A stretch of 64,000 bases of DNA, taken from NCBI GenBank assembly GCA_963772225.1, contig CAVYWD010000011.1, positions 248,001 through 312,000 of the forward strand. Reading direction: 5' to 3'. Of this stretch, positions 49,117 through 56,234 are shown piece by piece. How positions within the stretch are numbered: position 1 is the stretch's first letter; each line of letters opens with the position of its first letter. The notes beneath the pieces are model-generated. The model was not told the origin of the DNA, did no database searches, and was given only the letters and a program-made list of their open reading frames with translations. The stretch is from CAVYWD01 sp963772225 (GTDB lineage Bacteria > Myxococcota > Myxococcia > Myxococcales > UBA5297). The position numbers and the translations under genes are program-made.

Positions 49117-49448
49117 ACTATTCGCCCCCGAGCTGGGAAGAAATCGAGCGAAGGCGCGATGAGCTACGAAAGCCGCTCCGCGAACAACGCGACACCCTGA
49201 AGCTGTTGGCCAACGTGAATGCCCCACCCGAGCTGGTGAAAGCGGTCGCCTCGACTCCAGAGGAGCGGCTCGAGCGCGTTCTCCAGGTGAAGGCCTGGCG
49301 CGCGCGCCATTCTGGCGAAGAGCCGCCGAAGCACTGCTCGCGCCAGCTCCGGGCCGACGAAATGGTTGCACGCCTCGAAATCGAAGAAATGCAACTTGAT
49401 GCGGCATGGGATGCCGCGGCGGCCGCGAAGGAAGGAATCTACCCGTGA
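49113..49448 (+). CDS. Element hypothetical protein
   Basis: 111 residues from a GTG overlapping the Xre stop. Charged and helical (WEEIERRRDELRKPLREQRD, MVARLEIEEMQLDAAWDAAA). Its stop overlaps the GTG of the ATPase gene. Position suggests a replication accessory factor such as a helicase loader, but no motif supports that. Confidence 0.6.
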   Translation: MNYSPPSWEEIERRRDELRKPLREQRDTLKLLANVNAPPELVKAVASTPEERLERVLQVKAWRARHSGEEPPKHCSRQLRADEMVARLEIEEMQLDAAWDAAAAAKEGIYP

Positions 49449-51133
49449 GCCCCTCCGACCTCGCGATCGCCCTGTTTTCTGGGGGCCACAAGGTGCTCGC
49501 CCTCGACCCCAGCACGCTCACGCCGATCGCCCCCGGCTTGAAGGAGCTGAGTTCCGAGGGCATGGTCCAAGCGCTCTGGCGAATGCGCCCGAATGCCGTG
49601 CCTGCGGTCGCCAGAGAAGACGGCACGTTCGACGCCGACCCTATCCACCTGCTCGAGCCGTCTACGCCGAGCGCGCCTGAACCCGAGCCGGCGCCCGAAC
49701 TCACCCCTGAGCAGAACGACACGCTCGCGGGCGAGTTCGCGAAGATGCGCGCGGAGGCCGCGCCCGTGGCGCTCCGCCTCATCGATGACGGCCCGCGCTC
49801 TCCTGAGCCCCCGCCCCTGGCGGACTCCGAGCGACCGGCGGCGCCTGGCGCAATCGACCCGGCCGCCTACTTGATGCCCGGGAGGCGCACCATCGAGGAG
49901 ATCCGAGCCGCGACGGCGAGCGAGGCCGAGAGCCTCGACACCATCGCCCCGACCCTTGGCGCGAGCCTCGCCCCCGCGTTCGGGATGGCGCGCCGGAGGG
50001 CGACTGGCGAGGAGCGCCCGGCCCCTCTGCCTTGGCCGTCCATCGCCGAGCTCATGGGAGGAGGTTTCTGGCCAGGCGCCTACGTGCTTGTCGGCGGAAC
50101 CGGCATTGGCAAGTCAGCCTTGGCGCTCCAGGTTGGACTTCACGGCGCGCGCACGGGCTGCCCCGTCCTGTACGAAGGGCTGGAGCTCGACACCGCGCAG
50201 ATCGTCATGCGGCTCGCGTCGCAGGCGATGGGCGAGACCGAGCCGCGCCCAGTGCCTTGGGGCGCGCTCTACAGGGGCCAGGACCCCGGCGCGATCGACC
50301 GCGCCGAGAAGCTCTGCGAAGCGGAGCTCGCCAGGCTCCCCTTCCGCATCGAGGAGGCCCCGCCGGGCGGCTGGAGCGCATCGGCCCTATTCGGGCGCGT
50401 CCGTGCGCTCAAGGAGGCCCACCCCGAGGCGACCGGCACGCCGCTTGTGGTGGTGGACTTCCTCCAGCTTGTTGGCTCCGAGCCGGGCACGCGCCGCGAG
50501 GAGCTCCGCGAGCGGATCGGGCGAGCCTCGTACACGGGCCGCGAGGTCGCCCGAAAGCTGGGCGCCGTCGTGCTCATGCTCTCCAGCATCTCGCGCGAAG
50601 GCGCCCGGCTGATCTCGACGCTCGCCGAGCAAGGCGAGCTCGGCCGCTGCGACCCCGCCGACCTTGTGGGGCTCGGGAAGGAGAGCGGCGACATCGAGTT
50701 CAGCGCGGACGCGGTCCTTACGCTCGCCCCGGAGAAGTGGGACCCCAGCGACCGGAGCGCTCCCCGTCCCGTCCATGTGGCGATTGGAAAGCAGCGCGCC
50801 GGGCCGGCCGCCTGGGGCTTGCTGGCCTTCAACGGCGCTTGGTTCTCCGAGGCAGGCCGGGCCATCGAGGTCGCCCTCGAAGAGCGCCAAATCGCCGCCA
50901 GGGCGGGCAAGACAGCAGCGAAGGAAGCCGCCCGCGCTGAGAAGCAAGGCCGGGAGCGCGCCGAGGCCAAGGAGCTGGTGGTCGCCGAGCTCCGCAAGGC
51001 CAGGAAGCCGCTCTCTATGCGCGAGCTCCGCAACCGTATCCACCGCCGCGGGCAGCTTGTCGACGCGGCTCGGGCGGACGCCGAGAGCGAGGGTTTGGTG
51101 CGCGAGGAGGCCGGGAAATGGGTGCTGGCATGA
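49445..51133 (+). CDS. DnaB-type RecA-fold ATPase, replication helicase-like
   Basis: 562 residues from a GTG overlapping the previous stop. The first 200 residues are Pro/Glu-rich and not DnaB-like. A RecA-fold domain follows: IAELMGGGFWPGAYVLVGG with Walker A GGTGIGKS (about 217), Walker B LVVVDFLQLV (about 335) and LGAVVLMLSSISREGARL, as in the C-terminal half of DnaB. The last 55 residues form a winged-helix-like segment (KPLSMRELRNRIHRRGQLVD) that could bind DNA. Lying directly before an iteron-like array, it is probably the element's replication ATPase. Confidence 0.8.
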   Translation: MSPSDLAIALFSGGHKVLALDPSTLTPIAPGLKELSSEGMVQALWRMRPNAVPAVAREDGTFDADPIHLLEPSTPSAPEPEPAPELTPEQNDTLAGEFAKMRAEAAPVALRLIDDGPRSPEPPPLADSERPAAPGAIDPAAYLMPGRRTIEEIRAATASEAESLDTIAPTLGASLAPAFGMARRRATGEERPAPLPWPSIAELMGGGFWPGAYVLVGGTGIGKSALALQVGLHGARTGCPVLYEGLELDTAQIVMRLASQAMGETEPRPVPWGALYRGQDPGAIDRAEKLCEAELARLPFRIEEAPPGGWSASALFGRVRALKEAHPEATGTPLVVVDFLQLVGSEPGTRREELRERIGRASYTGREVARKLGAVVLMLSSISREGARLISTLAEQGELGRCDPADLVGLGKESGDIEFSADAVLTLAPEKWDPSDRSAPRPVHVAIGKQRAGPAAWGLLAFNGAWFSEAGRAIEVALEERQIAARAGKTAAKEAARAEKQGRERAEAKELVVAELRKARKPLSMRELRNRIHRRGQLVDAARADAESEGLVREEAGKWVLA

Positions 51134-51323
51134 GCCCCTGTGTCCCGCGTGTCCCGCGTGTGTCCCGCGTGTCCCGGGACACGGTCTCGTGTGTGTGTGT
51201 CCCGGTCCCTATAGGGGACACGGGACACGGACACACCGGACGCGCACGCGCACTTCGGCCGGACACGGGACACGGACACGCTAATCGGTTCGCGAGAACG
51301 CCTTCGCCGAGGAGGGTCAACCG
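51134..51323. other. Iteron-like repeat array, putative replication origin
   Basis: 190 noncoding bases between the DnaB-like ATPase and the SF2 helicase. The octamer GTGTCCCG occurs directly at 51140, 51149, 51160, 51169 and 51197, and inverted (CGGGACAC) at 51175, 51221 and 51266, with degenerate GGACAC copies at 51216, 51229, 51261 and 51274. Copies at 51140-51176 are phased at 9-11 nt, and 51169-51182 is a perfect 14-bp palindrome. CCCTATAGGG (51206-51215) is the only AT-containing spot. This is iteron architecture. Confidence 0.65.
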
Positions 51324-52919
51324 ATGACCTCGGCCCTCTCCTCGACGCCTTGCGTCACCCTGCGCCCCTACCAGGCCCGCGCGCTCGATGCGCTGCGCGC
51401 CCAGGTCCGCGCCGGCATCCGCTCGATGCTCCTGGTAGCGCCCACCGGTGCCGGGAAGACGGTCATGTTCGCCGAGATCATCCGCTCCTTCCGCGAGCGC
51501 TCTCGGGCGCCCGCGCTGGTCATCGCCCACCGCGCCGAGCTCGTCAATCAGGCCGTGGCCAAGCTCGCCGCCGTCGGGGTGAAGGCGGGCGTGCTCATGG
51601 GCGCCGACCCCCGGGCCGACGCTTCGCGCGACGTCCAGGTCGCCAGCATCCAGACCCTGTACCGGCGCATCGAGCGAGGCCTCCCGCCGGCTGGCCTGGT
51701 CATCTACGACGAAGCCCACCACGCCGCCTCCCGCTCCGCGCGCGCTGTGCTCGAGCGCTACCCCGAGGCGCTGCTCATCGGCTGCACTGCAACGCCCTGG
51801 CGTGGCGACCGCATAGGCCTGGGCGAGGTCTTCAAGGCCCTGGTCGTCGCAGCGACGCCCCGGCAGCTCATCGCGGAAGGCGCCCTCGTTCCGTGCGAGC
51901 CGTACACCTACGACGCGCCGGACCTCCACGAGGTACCCGTCGTCGCGGGCGACTGGCAGCGCGACGCGCTCGAGGCCGCGTGCAATACGTCGGTCCTCGT
52001 CGGGTCTGTCGTTCGGGAGTACCTCGCCCACGCCTCGGGCCGGCGCGCGATCGTCTTCCCTGCCGGGTGCGAACACTCCCGAGCCCTGGTTGCCGAGTTC
52101 CAGGCGGCCGGAGTCGCCGCTGCCCACATCGACTGGGCGACCCCGCGGGAAGAGCGCCGCGCGGCAATCGAGTCCTTCCGTTCGGGCGCTCTGCTCGCGC
52201 TGTCGTCGGTTGGCGTGCTCACCGAGGGGTTCGACGCCCCGGCCGCCGAGGTCTGCATCCTGGCGCGGCCAACGCGCTCGCTCCCGCTGTTCCTGCAAAT
52301 GGCCGGTCGAGTCCTCCGCCCTGCCCCCGGGAAGACCCGCGCGCTCCTGCACGACCACGGCGGCAACCTCTTCCGCTTCGGGTTCCCCGAGGATGACCGC
52401 GAGTACACCCTGAGCGAGGAGCCGGCGCGAACGCGCGACCTCATGGCCTGCACGGACTGCGGCTTCCTCGCTTCGCGTTGGCGCCCCGACGGCACCTGCC
52501 CGCAGTGCGGCGCCCTCCAGGACCTCCCCGAGGAAGAGCGGGAGGCCGCCGACCGCCGCCGCGGAAAGGAGCAGGTCGAGGGCCGCCGGATCGGGCGCGA
52601 CGAGATTCAGCGCGTGCTCGACGCCGCGGCGAAGCGCGGACGCGAGCTCTCCCGCGCCGACGCGGTGAAGGTCGCGCGGGCGACGAAGGAAGAGCAGATC
52701 GCCGAGTTCCTCCGGCTGTGCGCCGTGCGCGACCGGAAGGGGCTCAAGCCCGCGTTCCCGAAGTACGCCTTCCGCGACGTGTTCGGGCGCTTCCCAAAGT
52801 TCAGCGATGAGGAGCTCGTGGGCATCGCCCCCGCCGAACGCCCGTTCCTTCCGCTACCGCCTCGGCGCGAGTTGGAGCGGCGCGACCCGACCACCATTTA
52901 CGCGGGGGTGCGCGGATGA
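51324..52919 (+). CDS. SF2 DEAD/DEAH-box helicase with zinc ribbon
   Basis: 531 residues with a strong ribosome-binding site (GAGGAGGG). Motif Q-like LRPYQARALDALRAQV, Walker A APTGAGKTV (about 39), DEAHH (about 130), TATPWRGDRIGLGEVF, LTEGFDAPAA and motif VI QMAGRVLRPAPGK show a complete two-domain SF2 helicase of the phage/restriction type. A Cys4 ribbon (CTDCGF ... CPQCG, about 374-395) and a basic C-terminal part follow. With the adjacent VRR-NUC gene (ATGA overlap) it forms a helicase-nuclease pair common in phages, probably acting in element replication or recombination. Confidence 0.9.
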   Translation: MTSALSSTPCVTLRPYQARALDALRAQVRAGIRSMLLVAPTGAGKTVMFAEIIRSFRERSRAPALVIAHRAELVNQAVAKLAAVGVKAGVLMGADPRADASRDVQVASIQTLYRRIERGLPPAGLVIYDEAHHAASRSARAVLERYPEALLIGCTATPWRGDRIGLGEVFKALVVAATPRQLIAEGALVPCEPYTYDAPDLHEVPVVAGDWQRDALEAACNTSVLVGSVVREYLAHASGRRAIVFPAGCEHSRALVAEFQAAGVAAAHIDWATPREERRAAIESFRSGALLALSSVGVLTEGFDAPAAEVCILARPTRSLPLFLQMAGRVLRPAPGKTRALLHDHGGNLFRFGFPEDDREYTLSEEPARTRDLMACTDCGFLASRWRPDGTCPQCGALQDLPEEEREAADRRRGKEQVEGRRIGRDEIQRVLDAAAKRGRELSRADAVKVARATKEEQIAEFLRLCAVRDRKGLKPAFPKYAFRDVFGRFPKFSDEELVGIAPAERPFLPLPPRRELERRDPTTIYAGVRG

Positions 52920-53233
52920 GCCTTCGAGAGCGCGACCTCCTGCGCGTCCTTCACGCGCGCTTGAACGCCCTGCCTGGCGTCCACCTGGACCGCGTCAACG
53001 TGGCCATGGTTCGCGGCCCTGTCCGCACATTCCGTTCTGCGCCCGTTGGCTTCCCCGACCTCATCGGCGCCGCGGCGGGACGCGCGCTTGCCGTCGAGGC
53101 GAAGTCCGCCGCCGGCCGGCAACGACCCGAGCAAGCCGCCTGGCAACGAAAGTGGGAAGCCGCCGGGGGCGTCTACGTGCTCGCGCGAGACCCGGACTCG
53201 ACCATCGCCGCCGTTCAAGGGCTCCTGTCATGA
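52916..53233 (+). CDS. VRR-NUC domain nuclease
   Basis: 105 residues, essentially a stand-alone VRR-NUC domain of the PD-(D/E)XK superfamily: VGFPDLIGAAAGRALAVEAK carries the catalytic D and ExK, then SAAGRQRPEQAAWQRKWEAA. Such phage proteins act on branched DNA structures. Coupled to the SF2 helicase and to the following gene by ATGA overlaps. Confidence 0.9.
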   Translation: MSLRERDLLRVLHARLNALPGVHLDRVNVAMVRGPVRTFRSAPVGFPDLIGAAAGRALAVEAKSAAGRQRPEQAAWQRKWEAAGGVYVLARDPDSTIAAVQGLLS

Positions 53234-53721
53234 ACTCCGAAAAGCAGGTTCGCCACCTCCTGCGCGCCCCTCGCCGCTGGGCCCGCATCGCCCGCCGACG
53301 CCTCGCCGATCTGCGCGCCGGTCGCGAAGCCCGATGGGTGCTCCTCCACGCCCTCCAGGCCGCAGAGGCGCGCATCGCGGAGCTCGAAGCCCAGCTCCGC
53401 GCCGCCGCGCCGCCTCCACCGCCCGCGCCTGCCCCCGGGCCCGCCGCGCCGCGGACCCTCGAGGAGGCGACCCGCACTTGTCCCCGGTGCGGCCGGGTGG
53501 GCGCCGCCGCGCCGCGACCTGGCAACCCCGGCGGCCCCTGGCTTGTGCTCTGGGAGGGACGCGGCGGGAGCGCCTACGAGTGCGTCGAGGCCACGGCCGC
53601 CGAGGTCGCCGCACCTGACTTCGGGTGCTGCCCCATCGCCCCGGCCGCGGCGCCCGACAGGCTTAGTGTTCTTACGACACCACCGCTCTTTGTGCAGTCG
53701 ACGCCGCGGTCTTGGCAGTGA
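53230..53721 (+). CDS. Element hypothetical protein with CxxC knuckle
   Basis: 163 residues. A basic N-terminus (RHLLRAPRRWARIARRRLAD) leads to a coiled-coil stretch (LLHALQAAEARIAELEAQLR), a Pro/Ala linker and one CPRCGR knuckle near 115 with a distant CC pair. No family recognised. Last gene of the coupled replication operon. Confidence 0.6.
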   Translation: MNSEKQVRHLLRAPRRWARIARRRLADLRAGREARWVLLHALQAAEARIAELEAQLRAAAPPPPPAPAPGPAAPRTLEEATRTCPRCGRVGAAAPRPGNPGGPWLVLWEGRGGSAYECVEATAAEVAAPDFGCCPIAPAAAPDRLSVLTTPPLFVQSTPRSWQ

Positions 53722-53728
53722 GGAACGA

Positions 53729-54112
53729 ATGGAAGCCCGAGTCCTAGACCTGACCCTCTTCGTCGCCGCCAGCGACGTCCAGCGCGCGCTCGGCTGTAGC
53801 CGGTCCGTGGCCTACGAGCATCTCCGGCGCGCCGCGGGTCGGCCGCCCGGAAGGCGAGGCCTTCTTCGGGTCGCAGTGGCAACATGGGAGCGCTACGTCA
53901 AGGAGGCATTCGGATGTCCGGCAAGATCAGGCTCTACCTTCGCGGCAACGTCTACTGGGCCTGGTACTACTCGGCCAACGGCAAGCGACTTCACCGCTCC
54001 ACGCGGACACCCGATCGCCGAGCTGCAGAAGCGATTGCCCGGAGCTTTGAGCTTGAGGCCGCCGATCCCGATTCCGCGGTCCGGGCCCGCGCGACGCTCT
54101 CGGACGCCGTAG
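53729..54112 (+). CDS. Excisionase-like HTH protein overlapping the integrase
   Basis: 127 residues, ATG with AGGA 5 nt before. The first about 60 residues (FVAASDVQRALGCSRSVAYE, HLRRAAGRPPGRRGLLRV, WERYV) match the MerR-like/AlpA helix-turn-helix of excisionases. The frame then continues 199 nt into the integrase gene without a stop; that tail (FGCPARSGSTFAATSTGPG) has no domain character. Its place just before int suggests Xis. Confidence 0.65.
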   Translation: MEARVLDLTLFVAASDVQRALGCSRSVAYEHLRRAAGRPPGRRGLLRVAVATWERYVKEAFGCPARSGSTFAATSTGPGTTRPTASDFTAPRGHPIAELQKRLPGALSLRPPIPIPRSGPARRSRTP

Positions 54113-55170
54113 CGCTGCTCATGTCCGATCGCCGCGAGCAGGCGAAGGCGGGGCGACGCAGCGAGGACACGGTGGACTTCTACGAGCGCAAGGCGGGGCA
54201 ACTCCTCCGGGTGCTCGAGCATGACGAGTCCGGCAGCTACACGCCGCTCCGGCTCGCCGCCCTCCGCCCCGCGGACGTCGACCGGTACATCTCGACGCGC
54301 CGGGCGGAGGGCATCGCCGAGAACACAATCCACAAGGAGCTCATCGCCCTCCGCGCCTCGCTCAAGCTCGCCCGCCGCGCCGGCATCTGGAAGGGCGACG
54401 TCGCCGAGGTCTGCCCCATCGCCTTCGCGCCCGAGTACAAGCCCAGGGAGCGCTTCGCCTCGCCCCGCGAGCTCGAGCTGCTCCTCAAGGAGCTCACCCC
54501 CGACCGCGCTGCCCGGGTTGCCTTCATCGTCGCAACCTCCGCTTGCTGGCGCGAGACCGAGCGCGCCCGCGACGAGGACGCGCTCCTCTCGTTCAGCCTC
54601 AACCAGGTCCACCTGCCGGGAACGAAGCGGAGCACCCGCAACCGGATCGTCCCGCTGGTCTTCCGCCGCCAGGTGGACCTGCTCGAGTACGCCCTGCGCC
54701 ACGCCGCCGGCGCCGAGGGGCAGCTCTTCGCCCCCTGGACGAACGTCCGGCGCGACCTCCGGGCCGCCTGCGAGCGCGTCCAGGAGAAGCTCCGGGGAGA
54801 GCAGGAGGAGCGTGGCGAGGCGCCCGACGCGGTGTGCGCGCCCCTCTCGCCGAACGACCTTCGGCGGACCTACTCGACCTGGATGCGGGCCGAGGGGATC
54901 CCCCTCGAGTACATCGCCCCGACTATGGGCCACGCGGACACGCGGATGCTCGAGCGGGTCTACGCGCGGCTGCCCTCGGCGGAACTCCAAAGGCTCATGG
55001 CCAGATACGCCGGTTTGGACTGTAACGCCGGTGGAGCAGAGCGGGAGGATTCTGGCGCTTCTGGCGGACTTGCCGGACAACTCGCGGCCGCTAAGTCCTT
55101 GAAATCCTTGCCCAGGGACGGAATCGAACCATCGACACGGGGATTTTCAGTCCCCTGCTCTACCGACTGA
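53914..55170 (+). CDS. int: Tyrosine integrase of the element; attR lies in its 3' end
   Basis: 418 residues from an ATG with a perfect AAGGAGG 7 nt upstream. N-terminal arm-binding part (IRLYLRGNVYWAWYYSANGK), core-binding domain (about 60-170) and catalytic domain: Arg in SACWRETERA, Lys in GTKRSTRNRIVPL, NDLRRTYSTW (the usual HxxR with His replaced by Asn), MGHADT and Tyr in LERVYARLP. After residue about 392 the gene runs through the 63-bp attR core into the tRNA-Phe gene (KSLKSLPRDGIEPSTRGFSV then PCSTD, stop). On excision, the same frame would continue into the left-end sequence to 38863, giving about 449 residues with a different tail. Confidence 0.9.
   Translation: MSGKIRLYLRGNVYWAWYYSANGKRLHRSTRTPDRRAAEAIARSFELEAADPDSAVRARATLSDAVALLMSDRREQAKAGRRSEDTVDFYERKAGQLLRVLEHDESGSYTPLRLAALRPADVDRYISTRRAEGIAENTIHKELIALRASLKLARRAGIWKGDVAEVCPIAFAPEYKPRERFASPRELELLLKELTPDRAARVAFIVATSACWRETERARDEDALLSFSLNQVHLPGTKRSTRNRIVPLVFRRQVDLLEYALRHAAGAEGQLFAPWTNVRRDLRAACERVQEKLRGEQEERGEAPDAVCAPLSPNDLRRTYSTWMRAEGIPLEYIAPTMGHADTRMLERVYARLPSAELQRLMARYAGLDCNAGGAEREDSGASGGLAGQLAAAKSLKSLPRDGIEPSTRGFSVPCSTD
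55019..55041 (+). repeat. Candidate integrase arm-type site, right copy
   Basis: Identical over 23 bp to 38813-38835 and in the same orientation, 49 nt inside the attR core and within the int coding sequence. Read in different frames in the two places, so selection at protein level does not explain the identity. Confidence 0.6.
55091..55153 (+). repeat. attR core (63-bp direct repeat)
   Basis: Identical to attL (38691-38753). It covers the tRNA-Phe 3' half from the anticodon stem-loop to the end (55109-55153) plus 18 bp beyond, and also the last int codons. Confidence 0.95.
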
Positions 55171-55181
55171 GCTACCTGGGC
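55109..55181 (-). tRNA. tRNA-Phe (GAA)
   Basis: 73 nt. Acceptor GCCCAGG pairs with CCTGGGC, the D-arm contains AGCTCAGTCGGTAGAGC, the anticodon loop reads CTGAAAA (anticodon GAA) and the T-loop GTTCGATTC. Discriminator A at 55109; CCA is not encoded. It remains intact after integration because the element supplies an identical 3' part. Confidence 0.97.
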
Positions 55182-55304
55182 GAAACGGCGGCGGATTCTG
55201 TCGGCCGCGCATCACTCTGTCAAGAGGTTCGTGAGCTCTCGGCATCGGCCTGGCGCCGCCCTCCGACCTGCCGCGCGCGGCCGCCGTCCGTTACCATCCC
55301 CACC

Positions 55305-56234
55305 GTGCCCGAGCTTCCCGACATCGTCGTGTACCGCGAGGCGCTCGAGCGCCGAGTCCGCGGGGCCGTTCTGGAGCGCGTGCGCCTGGCCAGCCCCTTC
55401 GTCCTGCGCTCCTTCGACCCGCCCATCGCCTCGGCCTCGGGCAAGCGCATTCTCTCCTTGCGCCGCCTGGGCAAGCGCATCGCCTTCGCGCTCGAAGGCG
55501 ACCTCTACCTCGTCGTCCACCTGATGATCGCCGGCCGCTTCCAATGGAAAGACGCGCCCGGCGCCAAGATCCCCGGGAAGCTCGGCCTGGCCGCCTTCGA
55601 CTTCTCCTGCGGCACGCTCCTCCTCACCGAGGCGAGCACCAAGAAGCGCGCCTCCATCCACCTGGTGCGCACCGAGGCGGCGCTCGCCGACTTCTCCCGC
55701 GGCGGGCTGGAGGTGTTGGACGCCGACCTCCCCGCCTTCCGCGAGGCGCTGGACCGCGAGAGCCACACCCTCAAGCGCGCCCTCACCGACCCGCGCCTCT
55801 TCAGTGGCATCGGCAACGCCTACTCCGACGAGATCCTCCATCGCGCCCGCCTCTCGCCGGTGCGCCTGACCCGCCAGCTCGACGACGCTGAGCGCGCGCG
55901 GCTCTTCGATGCCTGCCGCGCCGTCCTCACCGAGTGGACCCTGCGCCTGCGCGCCGAGGCCGGCCAGGGCTTCCCCGAGAAGGTCACCGCGTTCCGCCCC
56001 GAGATGGCCGTCCACGGCAAGTACCGGAAGCCCTGCCCCGTCTGCGGCTCTCCGGTGCTGCGCATCGCCTACGCCGAGAACGAGACCAACTACTGCGCCC
56101 GCTGCCAGACCGGCGGCAAGGTGCTCTCCGACCGCGGCCTCGCCCGCCTGCTCAAGGGCGATTGGCCCAAGACCCTGGAGGAGCTCGAGGAGCGCCTGGG
56201 CCCTGCCCGCTCCTCCGACGTCAAGGAAGGCTGA
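55305..56234 (+). CDS. mutM: Formamidopyrimidine-DNA glycosylase (Fpg/MutM family)
   Basis: 309 residues from a GTG giving the mandatory N-terminus MPELPDI, with the catalytic Pro2 and Glu3. The H2TH segment includes LKRALTDPRLFSGIGNAYSD, and a C-terminal zinc finger CPVC-x16-CARC (about 245-268) is complete. It excises oxidised purines in base-excision repair. It is slightly longer than Fpg of E. coli and could be an Fpg/Nei relative. The last 14 nt overlap the convergent gene. Confidence 0.93.
   Translation: MPELPDIVVYREALERRVRGAVLERVRLASPFVLRSFDPPIASASGKRILSLRRLGKRIAFALEGDLYLVVHLMIAGRFQWKDAPGAKIPGKLGLAAFDFSCGTLLLTEASTKKRASIHLVRTEAALADFSRGGLEVLDADLPAFREALDRESHTLKRALTDPRLFSGIGNAYSDEILHRARLSPVRLTRQLDDAERARLFDACRAVLTEWTLRLRAEAGQGFPEKVTAFRPEMAVHGKYRKPCPVCGSPVLRIAYAENETNYCARCQTGGKVLSDRGLARLLKGDWPKTLEELEERLGPARSSDVKEG

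Larger units (their letters stand above)
38691..55153. mobile_element. 16.4-kb integrated phage-like element in tRNA-Phe
   Basis: Bounded by identical 63-bp repeats (38691-38753 and 55091-55153), the right one inside the 3' half of a tRNA-Phe gene. It contains an integrase with an Xis-like gene at attR, a replication module (Xre, DnaB-like ATPase, iterons, SF2 helicase, VRR-NUC), a second recombinase, RHH regulators, small membrane proteins and two large virion-like proteins. No terminase, portal, capsid, tail, relaxase or conjugation gene is seen. It is best described as a phage satellite or a reduced prophage. Confidence 0.9.

Noticed and set aside
51134..51323. CRISPR-like array
   Set aside because: Repeats are 8 bp, irregularly spaced and in both orientations, without unique spacers; iteron-like array fits better. 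No cas genes are in the window.
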